Below, piece by piece: positions 1 through 10,169 of a stretch of DNA of 36,560 bases. Position 1 is the stretch's first letter. Each line of letters begins with the position of its first letter. Origin of the DNA: Pigoraptor chileana (Eukaryota > Opisthokonta > Filasterea). A program made the position numbers and the translations under genes. The notes beneath the pieces are model-generated. The model saw only the letters and a program-made list of their open reading frames with translations, made no database searches and was not told the origin of the DNA. The stretch is taken from contig CALSCR010004080.1 of NCBI GenBank assembly GCA_943704495.1, forward strand, positions 1-36,560. Reading direction: 5' to 3'.

Positions 1-237
1 CCCCCTCCCCGGTCCCCTCTCTGTTGGGAGGATGCATGCACACACGCGTTGAAAGGGAAGACAATTGTATTAAATACACTGACGAAAAGGGCGGACAACG
101 CGGAAAGACACGAGGGGAACGCAACAGGCATAACCACACGATTTACACAGCGGCGAGGAGGGGTGACGACCCGTGCGTCGCAGCCACACTGCCACCACAT
201 CCCAACACAAAGCACGCATGCACGCACGCAGAGAGTA

Positions 238-3200
238 CTAGGCAAGGAGTTCTCGGCGCTGTTTCTCGAGCATCTTTTCCAGGTGTGTGACCTTCAGCTC
301 GGCCTCCTGGAGCTGCTCTCTCAACGTGCGCGCGGCGTCGTCTCTCTTCTGCATGGCCGCGCGCACCCGTCCGTGCAGCGCATCGAGCTCCCCCTCCTTT
401 GCGCGCTGCATCTCCTGCAGCTCCTTGGCATGCGCTTTCCTCAGTTCTTCCATGTCCCCGCGCGTGCGCCGTACGTCTTCCTGGTACGAAGCGAGCCTGT
501 CAGCAAACTCTTCGCGTATCTTCTCTGCCATGCGATCCCGCTCGGACTGCAGTTTGTTCAGCTGCCGCTTGGCATCGCCGTGTTCACCCTTGAGCTCCTC
601 CAGCTGCTGCCGCACGGCAAGCGCCTCCCGCTCTGTCGCAGCTAGTTTGTCGCGGGCCTCAATGTACTTGTCGGATATGGATCGCTCGCTCTTTTCCGCC
701 CGCGCCAATTCAGCCTCGAGCTTCTCGCGGACGGCCTTGAGCTCCGACTGGTGGCGCTTCTGCAAGTCGGTGGCGCTGCCCGAGGTCTCTTCCTCAAGGC
801 GCGCAATCACAGCCTCAATCTCTTTGTCACGCTGCAGCGCCGCAGAGAGAGAGAGCGACATACAGTGATGCAACAAACAGAGAGGAATCGCGGCATGCGG
901 AGGGGACTGTTAGCACTTGACGACGAGAGAGCCTTTTTTGAATTCATAATCCTGAGTAAGATAAGCGCACAGACTAAAATTAACACACACATGCACACAA
1001 AAAATGAGCGGCGCGCACCTCCTTCTTGAGTCTTTCCCTGAGCTCCTGCTCTCTTTGGCGGACAAGCTGTTCGTTGCGGTGCATCATCTGGTCCTGCCAC
1101 TGACTCTTCTCAATCTCCATGGCGGCCCTGACGTCCTTGAGCTCGATTGCAAAGCGCCGGCGGACCGTTTCCTCTGCGTTCTCCACGCCTTCCTTCAGCT
1201 GCTCAATCATCTTGTCCAGTTTTTCCTTCTCTTCCCGCCACTTGCGGTCGTTGTCGGCGCGCTCAGCATCGCGTTCGGCCATTAGACGGCGTCGCTGCTG
1301 TTGCCAGTCACTCTGAAACATAGAAAACCAGACAAACACAACATTCACACGAGGAGTCAGACCACAATTCCTTCACTCTTAATCCACCGAACCAGAGTTA
1401 GGGTTAGAAGTTTCGACTTTCGGGCAGAGATACTGGCTTGAACACAGACTGCTTTTGATAACTAGGAGGATGCCAATGCACACATGGCTATGTTTGTTTG
1501 ATGTGTGTGCATCGAGATGTCACAAATTCACTCACCTCGAGCTGCTCGACATTTTTCTGCGCGCGGCTGCGTTGACTGTCTCTCTCTTTAACGAGAGCCT
1601 CTTCACGCTCGCTCTCGGCGCGCAGGCGGAGATCCTGCAGCACAACAGATACAAAGCAGACAAACCCCACACAAACGTGTTGGAATGCAGGCGTGCTTAT
1701 TAGCATCGATTGCATGCAGATGCAATCGGCATGGCACCCAAGACAATGACAAGACATTGCTGAATACTACAGTCGCCACACCCGAATAATGTGGTTGACA
1801 AGCAACAAGCAGCAGCACAGGGGCGCAACATTCAACAGACAGTGTGCATGTGCCACATGCACGCACGCGTCCATTTCAAGTGCACACCTCGATGGCCCTA
1901 TCGTGAAGTCGCTGCATCTCGTCCTTCTGCCGTGCCATTTCGTCGGCATGTTTTGCACCGAGCGCTTTTGTCTCCTGCTTGTGCTTCGCAATCATGCGCT
2001 GTATCTCGGGCTCAAGCCCCTTGATCGTAATTTCCTTGATCTGCTTTGTGCGGTCGTTCACCCACTCCTCCCGCTTGATCTTCTCAGCCGCAATGATGCC
2101 CTCCTTGGTCTTCTTCAGCTCCCTCGCGTGGCTTTCCTCCAGCGCCGTGATGCGCGCCCCAAACTTCTTCTCGCACGACTTGAGCTCCTCCACCAGCTGC
2201 TCACACCGCTCACTCAACGCCTTCTTGTCGCCTATCAGTTGGTCGATGAACGCGAGATGCCGCTTCACAATGCCCTCGTACTCGCCCTTCTGCGCCTGCA
2301 GACGTGTCCGCTCCTCCTTCTCCCGCTCCGACTGTTCGGCACGCGACCGCTCCCGGTGGGCCTGCAGCGCACCGCGCAACATTTCAATTGTCTTGCGCTT
2401 GTCATCGAGCTCCAGCTTCTGCGACACAATGGTCGACTGCACGTCACTGCCCTGGTACACCGCCGACGCCCCCGCATGCGACGCCGTGTCCATCATGTCC
2501 AGCTCGTCGATGGGCTCCGGCTCATGGTGCCGCGAGTGTGCGCGCAGCTGCCCCACGGACAGCCCCCCGGCCGTGCTGCGCGGCTGACTGCTAAGCACGC
2601 TCAGGGCGTCGTCGTCGGCCGTCCGCTCGACTTCGTCAAGATATGCCATTACGTTCTGCAGTTTTGTTGCGCTGAGGAAGGCACGGGTGGAAGTGTCGTC
2701 TGCAACGGTTGTGACGCCTGTGGGAAGGAAGTCCTCCCTGCTCTTGCCCGTCCGCTGCATGGAGCCGTCCGACTTGCTCTTGTCGCGTGAGCTGCCCCTC
2801 GACACGGACGAGCGGTCATCCTCCTTTGTTGATGCCCCGCCAAGCACACTGCGCACACAGAAAAAATGCGACATGCAACGCAGTCACAACCAACAACAGA
2901 GAGATAGATGTAGGATTCAAGTCAGTGTCATAAGGCGCTGTGCCCATGGACTCCACAAACAACGGAGAGATAGAGAAAAATATTCATTAGCTATTGCATT
3001 AAAAACAATGAGACCCGTAGTTGTGACACACACGCATGCACGTTAAGCGTTACACCCACGGTTTGATGGTCCCCAGCGCAGGTGCGTCAAATTCGCCCTC
3101 CCGCTCGCGGTCGAATGCAGGCGGGGGCGACACGGAGAGGGAGCGATGGTCCAAAATGGCGGGCCTATCCATAGACCGCCGCTCCTCCGTCATTGCCACA

Positions 3201-4963
3201 ATGGATGACGCCACCGCGCGGCCCCCATCGAAGAACCCGCCACGTGACGACGGCCGCGACAGCACCCGGTTCGCAGGAACGCCCTCGCCGTCGTCCACCT
3301 CATCCATCTCCGTGGCCAGCGCCGCCCGGATGTGCGACCGTGTGGGCGACATGGCACTGGCACGTGCCGTCTCAAACTCACGTGACATGGCCCGCCACGC
3401 GCTCTGCTTAGCCTGCTCGGCGTCCTTGGCGGCCGTGCGATGGCTGGCTGGTGGAGGCGATTCCGGTGTTACTTCCGCCAAAACACGTGACCCGAGACGC
3501 TCTTCTGCGGCCCGCGCAATCCGCTCGCTGCGTGAGTTACGTGCCGCGGCAGCCGGGGCTGAGTGTTCTGAGCCTCGCACTCCCTTTTCGCCCAATGCGG
3601 CAGACGCGTCACGTGACTGGCGGGCGTCGCGACTGGTCGAGTGCACGGAATCAACCTCCGAATCGCCGTCAGCCCTCGACTTTTCCCTGTCCCTTGCCGT
3701 TGTTGGCGCTGCCTCGGCCGCAATCGCACTCTCTGCCGCTGCCCGCTTCGCCTCCCGGTGCTGCCGGAGCTCGCGGATGGCATCCATGCGCTGCGATCGT
3801 GCCCTGTCCTCCTTCTTCTTTTCCCGCGCCTTTTCCTCCGCAACACGCTCTTTTTCTGCGGTGCGGCGTTCGTCCTCCTCACCCGCCCGCGCCACCTCAA
3901 TGGCACGCTTCTTGTCCTGCAACAGCTGCTGTACGCGCTCGGCATTCCTCTCCTGCTCCTCCCGCGCTTTCTTTGCACCCATGTACTTCTTCAGCGTCTG
4001 TGTCATACCAACGGCGGCAGATCCACGCAGCGCACGGGGATTGAAATCGCCCGCCTTTCCTTGCGACTCGAGTGCGGCGCGAACAGCGGCCTCGTCCACG
4101 TCGCTGTGCACGGCATCGTCCTGAAAGTCACTCAGAGACACGTCATCGCCGTAGCGAAGGTGCGCATCGCTGCCATCTGCATCCCCCGACAATGCTCCCG
4201 TCAGACCATCATCGTACTCGTCGTCAATGTGAGCGCCGGAATACACAGCTGCGTTGCTGGCGTCGGGAGGTGGTGCAATGCCATCCGCAAAGGTGACGCT
4301 GCGTCGCGGCGACTGCGGTGTGGACGACGGCTGAGCCGTAGAGTGAGTAGCGGCGGACGACCGCACTGAAGATGCAGTCGAACGTGCGGGCGACGCAAAC
4401 TGAGCAGCCGTCGCGGTGTATGCCGACTGCGAAGGCGTCGGCGCGTTGCGGGATTTGGCGGCGGACGACGGACGTGCTCCCGTCGACACGGACACAGCGC
4501 TGCCAACAAGTGAGAAACCGTCGTCGAAGGTGGGTGCGTGCGGTTGCGCATGACCGCCGTCCGCCTTTGAAGATGGTCGCGACGCTTTGATCGATGCGTG
4601 CGCATTTGTCGATCCGCCCGCTTGCTCGTCAGAGCGCCCATACGAGGACGCGCCGAATGATCCGGATGCGCCGAGGGCGCCGCCTGCCGCGCGGGGCTTG
4701 ATGGGGACAGCCTTGGAGGACAGAAGCAACGGCCCACTGAAGTCCTCCACGGGGCCCTTCTGGATGCGGATGGAGGACCCGAGGGGGGCTGCTGCTGCCT
4801 GTCCGCTCGCCGCGAGGCTATTCGTTGCGGCGGTGAGGGCCGACGTCGGGCGCTTCGGTGTGCCGCTGCTACCGGAAGATGCATTGATGGTCCCGGACCC
4901 AACCGCTGACGCTGACGCTGACGGCGGCCGTCGTGTGGGCGTCGGCGCCCGTCGGCCACTCAT
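238..4963 (-). CDS. CEP131: CEP131/AZI1 homologue, centriolar satellite and ciliary coiled-coil protein (5 exons, 1285 aa)
   Basis: Sense exons, high to low: 4963-3054, 2848-1888, 1634-1536, 1312-1019, 831-238; all junctions are GT-AG and in phase, ending in TAG. Human CEP131 (about 1083 aa) works in centriolar satellites, the transition zone and ciliogenesis. Family landmarks run in order. There is a disordered Ser/Pro/Ala-rich N-terminus, then a charged helix around residues 325-415. 'LSATKLQNVMAYLDEVER' near 690 matches human 'LSEAKLQSIMSFLDEMEK'. 'RHLAFIDQLIGDKKALSE' matches the human segment almost exactly, followed by 'TKQIKEITIKGLEPEIQRMI'. 'RDKEIEAVIARLE' opens the last exon, and 'IREEFADRLA' and 'HLEKMLEKQRR' close the protein. 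Nearly everything after about residue 740 is coiled coil. I saw no IQ motif. Exon 1 holds the whole poorly conserved region, so the start ATG (GC-rich, first in frame) is likely but not proven. The gene implies a flagellated organism. Confidence 0.9.
2911..2953 (-). repeat. Dispersed 42-43 bp intronic repeat, copy 1 (CEP131 intron 1)
   Basis: Read on the CEP131 sense strand this starts GAGTCCATGGGCACAGCG and ends CTGACTTGAATCCTA. About 39 of 42 positions match the copy at 13183-13224 in a GH42 intron, in the same orientation relative to transcription. The element lies roughly 60 nt before the 3' splice site. It has weak tRNA-promoter resemblance but no cloverleaf. It could be a SINE remnant or a conserved intronic or branch-point element. 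Confidence 0.75.
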
Positions 4964-5485
4964 GTGTGCGTTCGCGAGGGGTCTCGCGGAACGGAATGTA
5001 CCAGCAATGCAGTTTAAAGTGTGCCAGTCGCGTCCCGAATTAGAGCTCTCGAAAAGCGATTATGGGCACAATACAAACTGTTCACGTTTCACTTTTCAAC
5101 TGCCTTCGATTTGAACCATTGAGGAACGTCAGATCCACATCCGCTGCGAAGTTGCAAGTAAAAAGCCTGTTATTCTTGGCGATGTGATGCATCCCGACTC
5201 GGTTTGTGGACAGACAATTGGAATTTGGCGGGTGCTTATACTGTTTGAATTCGCAATCTCATTGGATTCCACTATCAAAATCAGTTTTTATAATGAATAT
5301 ATCGAGTATCTTGTGTTTATTAAATATACAAAGTTGAATTATTATTAGTATCTATTGAAAGCCTTATTCTTTCATTTTCTACTCATCAGAGACATTCGCA
5401 TTTCTGGAAGCGTTGGTTGCGGGATGCAGTCTAAGCGAGATATCGCATAAGCCAACCATTGGGCACATGGATTCATCAGCTGTGA

Positions 5486-5516
<31 letters not shown>

Positions 5517-5989
5517 GCACACACACACATGCACACACATACATGCACACACACATGCACATACATACAGACTCACACACACATGCACACATACCCACAA
5601 TTTCTCGAAGTAGTCAAACAACAGAAAAAATAATTGTGCAATATTGAAACCTATCTCACAAAACGCCATCAACGCTCCCAGGTAGGCATGCTGGCACTGC
5701 GATGGCTGTTTCAGGTGTCACACCCAATCTGCCACAGTTGGACACAGTACCACTTTCTTTACCCTTTTGAACTTTTCTGGAGTGGTGGAGATCGAGTCCG
5801 TGATGGATGATGCTCGCCGGTCGATATGTTGCTTCCTTGTGTCGTTATTGTGTTTTCGTGATTATCGCGCGCATGATTATTGCCGCGAACATCAAGCACC
5901 AACACACCGTACCATTCTGCATTCGCATCCTGATTACAGCCGAAAGAGCCAGCAGCATTGCCGACCTTGAACCACAAAACACAGCGAAA
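4964..5989. other. Intergenic region: CEP131 upstream and OST4 upstream
   Basis: About 1 kb with no coding region that I can support. It should hold the CEP131 promoter (minus-strand, just above 4963) and the OST4 promoter and 5' UTR (before 5990). Around 5230-5380 it is strongly AT-rich. A CA-rich microsatellite occupies 5488-5598. A 160-codon open frame on the minus strand over 5759-6241 is an antisense shadow of OST4 and is not annotated. Confidence 0.7.
5488..5598. repeat. CA-rich microsatellite
   Basis: A run of about 14 CA units is followed by imperfect CACA/CATG/CATA units to about 5598. It lies in intergenic DNA. Open frames across it on both strands are simple Cys/Val- or His/Thr-rich translations of the repeat. 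Confidence 0.95.
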
Positions 5990-6100
5990 ATGGTGACGGA
6001 TGTGCAACTTACGCTCTTTGCGAATGGGCTTGGAATCGTTATCTTCCTTCTGGTGGTGGCATACCACTACGTTGCGTCCAACAACCCCCGCTCTAAGTAG
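5990..6100 (+). CDS. OST4: OST4, small subunit of oligosaccharyltransferase (36 aa, single exon)
   Basis: The reading frame is 37 codons including TAG. The protein begins [15 protein letters not shown] and ends [12 protein letters not shown]. Human OST4 (37 aa) begins MITDVQLAIFANMLG and ends YHYVAVNNPKKQE, so the match runs the full length. OST4 is a one-helix ER membrane protein that stabilises STT3 in the oligosaccharyltransferase complex for N-glycosylation. The single hydrophobic helix (about residues 9-27) and the short polar tail are both visible. The ATG sits in a purine-rich context (GAAAATGG). In-frame ATGs near 5807 would add about 60 residues, but the family has no such extension, so the short start is preferred. 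Genes this short are easily missed by automatic annotation. Confidence 0.93.
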   Translation: MVTDVQLTLFANGLGIVIFLLVVAYHYVASNNPRSK

Positions 6101-6691
6101 AGCCGTGTTGATCTCGCGCGGCTCGTGTTGGACAGCAGACCTGATCAAGATGCGTCTGTCTGCGTGTGCTCTGCAGTTCGGCCCCAATGCGTCATCGTTC
6201 GATAATGTTTTGTCGGAGCAAAGATCCTCTCCACCGCGCATGTTTTGAGCTGTGCACTCGGCCTCTCCTAGCCCGGCCTGTGCCCGCGTGCGCCTGCGCT
6301 GCGTCTTTCAATTTTACTTCTAGCTTTCGTCTCGCGCTTCGTTTCCCTCTTTCTCTTTGTTCTCTCCCTCAGCTTTTTTTCTACTGGAGTCGATCGGCAT
6401 ATCGCCCATGGTTCTGACCTTCAGTGGAGTCCACAGGTGCAGAGCTGAAGACACTCCTGAATCCCGCATTTTTCTACTACGCTGACCTGTGGAGCTCCCA
6501 CACACTCGGCCATCAATGAACCCCGAGTGCCATGACGCAGACTGTTTGGGAGTTGTGTTACACACGGTAAATGCTCACAAACAGTGCAAAACAAACACTT
6601 TTGCGGCGTCATTTCATTCAAATTCAAATCCACAAACGCAATGCACACACACACAATGCACGCACGCACGCACGCACGCACGCACATGTGC
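6101..6691. other. Convergent intergenic region between OST4 and RALBP1-like gene
   Basis: This is the 3' flank of both OST4 (+) and the RALBP1-like gene (-). No gene, RNA or strong poly(A) hexamer was recognised. A CACACA/GCAC microsatellite (6643-6687) ends four bases from the RALBP1-like stop codon, so it must lie in that gene's 3' UTR or just past it. Confidence 0.6.
6643..6687. repeat. CA/GCAC microsatellite
   Basis: A short CA run is followed by about six GCAC (CGCA) units. It directly follows the stop codon of the minus-strand RALBP1-like gene and so reads as TGCG/TG repeats in its 3' UTR. Confidence 0.9.
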
Positions 6692-9627
6692 TCATCGGGC
6701 GCCCTGTGCTGAGGATGGGGCGGTTGCCGCCTGCACAGCCGCCGTCTGCGCCACAAGCAGTCGCGCCACGCGCTCCCGCTCGGTGTGGAGATCCCTGCAG
6801 TGGGCCGTGCATTGCTGTTCCAGGTCGTCCGCCCACAGCTGCAGCTCTGTCAGCATCAGGTGCATCTTCTCGACATCCTCCGGCTGCACGTGCAGGTGGC
6901 AAGTAGGGGGGCAATTAGTAGAGTGATTGAGAGCGTCATTTCCACACTTCAACCAACCAACAGTCAATGAGTCACATGGATATGGATGCACGATGCAGGC
7001 AAACAGCACAATGTGGACTGAAGGCAGCTGGATAACACAGCATGATCGACGCATACCGAGTCTGCCAGCTCGTCCTCTTCGGCCGGGGGCACGGAGGGCG
7101 CAACCCGCCCGTCAGACGGCGGCGCAATGTCGGCAAGCACGGCGGCCGCTTCGTCCAGTTTGTGCTGCAGGGCGGCCTGCGTGTCTCGCTCCTGCTCAAT
7201 GCGGTCCCACAGGCGCGTGCCGATGCGACTCAGCCCATCGCGCAGAAGATCCATTTCATCGCGCATGCGCAGCAGCTCGTCAAGCGTCTCGATGCGCTCT
7301 AAATCCTCCAACCTGCCGTGATCATTGATTTTGTTGTTGGTGTTAATGCTGTGTTGTTGTTGTTATCGTTTGGAGATCCGAAATAGTATGCGAATCAAGA
7401 CGCGAAAGGACATGCGCAACACACGACAAAGAAGGGGACGATCCACAGTGGGCATTGGCGCGCAGTATGCAGACAACAGCGACACCCACTTGTGTTCCTT
7501 GAGTGCCTCTGCAAACGACTGTGCAATGTCATCGGAGACAATTTGCGGGCCTAGCGCAACCATCAGGGAGCAAAGGTCCTGGGAAAGCTTCAGCGTGGGA
7601 CTGAACACGATGGCGAGGTTGTTTGGGCTCATCTTTGTTGTTTCGGAGCGCTCCGTAATGTGCGACAGATGCAACAGCAGCCACCCGAGAACGGTTTCGT
7701 TTGCGCGCGGAAGCTCGCTCATGAGATCACGCAAAGCGGCGACGCGGCCTTCATCGTCCCACCCTGCAATCGGCAAATAAAGTCACACGCACCCGCACAA
7801 ACACAAGCAAACAATCGCATGTCAGCAAAGGCGGCGGACAACACCACCAACAACGTGCTGCAAAGAAGTTAACCGGGAGACCCACCCATGATTTCGTTGA
7901 ATTCGCCCGCGAGGTCGTTTGTGAGCACTGTTTCTGGGAGCTCTCTCAAAAACAGCTTCAAGAGACCCGACACGACATTGGGATCCGTTTCGCCCGCGAG
8001 ATTGATATCTTCACCTGCGCACGCACAACAACACATAGTCAGATGGACCTGGCGGCACAGTCTGCTTCTCATACACTCCATTTTGTGAAATTGCGCATTG
8101 TCATTGCGTGCCGCATTGTCAGCGACCTTTCTACGTCGCACAGTGACGCAATCATATGCACAGGAAAAACGCACCCTTGTCAAAGTGGGCTCGCAGTTCC
8201 TTGATGCGGGCCATGGAGCCAGATAGCCGATATATACCCTCCTGCTCGAGTGCTGTGATGGCACACATGCGGTGCAGCAAGTCAGAGGCACGCACGCAGG
8301 CACACGGGTCAGACGAAAACACCCAGGGGGGCATATGCTAGCAAACGATACAAACTCCATGCAAACACCATGTGCAGATGAATAGATCAGATGCACACAG
8401 GCACAAGGGCAAAAGCGCACGCACCACATTCTTCAAGATAGAGGATGCACTTGCGCACAACCGCTGGCAGCTCAATCCCGTCGCCAAGGCAACTGCGTTC
8501 CACGGCCACAGACAGGGGCATTTCAAACACGCGCGTCTCGCCTTTCTTCTTGCTGCGCGCGCCTGGTTGTCGCGACATCTGTCCCTTGCGCTCCTTCCAG
8601 AATGCCTGGATCGCATGTGCAAGCGGGGTGTGTGATGTCATTGAATAGTGCGTCCTTCATGCAATTGGTGAGCATAGACCCACCCGACAAACCACACGCG
8701 CCTTAATGCAAATTAAAGCACGACCACAACTATTCGCAATACGAGCGACACAACAACGCAACAACCACGGCTCTGCAGACCGCCACAGACAGCCCTCCCA
8801 CAGCAGCACACAAACAGCCTTCCCACACGCACCCTACCTTCAGCCGGTCTGCCTTCTCCGCATCAGTCTTGGGTGCCGGTGGTCGCCGTGGAGATGCAAC
8901 GGCCTGAGCGCACGCCGCAGACACGCACAGTATGTCACACGCAATAAGAATTCCATGTTGAGACCAGTCGAGACTACATACAACAATTCAGACCAAACAT
9001 CACACAAAACCCACAACCATACGCGCAGCCAAGAACAGCGCACCTTTGCTTGAGGTTGCCCTTTCGACTGGGGTGCGGGCGGGCGGGACGCAGGCGATGT
9101 TGCCGATAGGTGCTTCTCTCCCTTCTTCTCTTTTTCCCTCTCCCGCTCCCTTTCCTTCTCGTCCTTCCGCTCCTTCTCTTTCTCTTTCTCTTTCTCTCTC
9201 TCTTTCTCTCTCTCCTTTTCTTTGGCGGTGGTTTTCAAGCCAAGCTTTTTGCGAAGGGAGGAGCCCGTACTCCGCTTGAGGGCCGCTCCAGCGTCTGCTG
9301 ATGCATCAGCCATTACAGGTAATGAGTGGGCAGTGACGTGCAGTGACGGCGGACACAAAAGACGACACCGAATCACACCCTCAATTCATCCAATGATGTG
9401 GATACATGCACAAAAAACTAAGGACAGTGGCGGGACAATATCTCACCGACGCTTTCTTCCGGTGCTTCCATTAGATCAATTGCAGCCGATTCCTCACGAG
9501 ACACTCTGCGGGATGAGGGCGCCGATGCAGATCCCCGGCCGTTTGAGGGACCCATTGACGCCGCCGAAAAGGCATCGCGAGACTCATCTGCGCTCTCGTC
9601 GCTCATAAGTGACAAATATTCTGCCAT
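6692..9627 (-). CDS. RALBP1: RALBP1/RLIP76-like RhoGAP protein (9 exons, 536 aa)
   Basis: Exons: 9627-9447, 9297-9044, 8903-8838, 8605-8425, 8252-8175, 8014-7886, 7763-7490, 7312-7057, 6883-6692; all GT-AG, phases consistent. The order matches RalBP1: an acidic Ser-rich N-terminus; a very charged Lys/Glu/Arg repeat tract (about 85-120), like the human KEEKHKEEKH region; 'AFWKERKGQ' before the GAP domain; then RhoGAP (about 194-375). GAP motifs include 'VERSCLGDGIELPAVVRKCILYLEEC', 'EGIYRLSGS' with the arginine finger at R236, 'LLKLFLRELPETVL' and 'KMSPNNLAIVFSPT'. The C-terminal helices from about 388 ('LEDLERIETLDELLRMRDEM', 'RLWDRIEQE') sit where RalBP1 has its Ral-binding coiled-coil hairpin, but whether they bind Ral is inference. 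RalBP1 activates GTP hydrolysis on Rac/Cdc42 and links Ral to endocytosis. The tail is shorter than the human 655-aa protein. The exon 2 acceptor could shift by 3 nt. Confidence 0.85.
9183..9215 (-). repeat. TCTCTT-type coding microsatellite in RALBP1-like exon 2
   Basis: A pyrimidine-rich (TCTTTC/TC)n tract on the plus strand encodes the alternating Lys/Glu/Arg stretch. It keeps frame, so it is a length-variable low-complexity protein segment and not a disruption. The matching region of vertebrate RalBP1 is also a Lys/Glu repeat. Confidence 0.8.
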
Positions 9628-10169
9628 TGTAATGCCTTCTGCCGCAGCAGGGCAGTTACGCGGCTATCAGTCGCACGGCGGCGGCGTGCAGGCTGCTCGT
9701 GCACGGGTTCAAGCGCACTGAGGGCTCCGCAGTATAATATGTTGTCTCTTGGCGTCCCACAGCGCACCATCAAAGCATCCTATTGCCCTTCGAAGGAGCG
9801 TGACACGAGCGCTTCCCAGTAAACAACCAACAACCAATAAACAACCTATAACTAGTCGCCTTCATGTACTGTGTGCTCGTGTCATGCGTCTTATTACGCC
9901 GAATAAATGAAAAAACAGTCTTAAGGTACTGGCGTTTGTTTACCAGTCTGTGGTTTTTATAAGCTTAATCGTAAATTTGATCCGGACTGAATTTTCCGAT
10001 GCACTGAATTTTCCGTGCCCAACTTTCATGTTTCAATTACTTAATACACGGAAAGAGACGGTGTTGGCACAGCAACGATTCATTGCAATGCACAAGCGAA
10101 GCAGCACCATTAATTAGAGCCAATTTTGGGACATGGCCTTGGGGGCCGGCGCGTGGCCATGACAACCGA
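9628..10169. other. Intergenic region upstream of RALBP1-like gene and downstream of CTSC
   Basis: No gene is supported. The stretch should contain the RALBP1-like promoter (just above 9627) and the cathepsin C 3' end (just below 10170). It becomes AT-rich from about 9820. AATAAA hexamers on the plus strand near 9837 and 9902 have no recognisable plus-strand gene to serve. AATTTTCCG-like words repeat at about 9990 and 10007. Confidence 0.5.

Noticed and set aside
1789-2790. 333-codon plus-strand Leu-rich frame
   Set aside because: Antisense of the CEP131 coiled coil; Leu richness comes from reversed Glu/Lys/Gln codons.
3036-4124. Long plus-strand Ser/Arg-rich frame opposite CEP131 exon 1
   Set aside because: Shadow of GC-rich coding sequence; the minus-strand frame carries the CEP131-like charged helix and splices in phase to conserved exons.
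5759-6241. 160-codon minus-strand open frame
   Set aside because: It lies antisense to the clear OST4 gene, has no family resemblance and no hydrophobic or domain pattern.
9820-9910. Poly(A) signals (AATAAA) of a plus-strand gene
   Set aside because: No plus-strand coding sequence precedes them; the neighbours on both sides are minus-strand genes.
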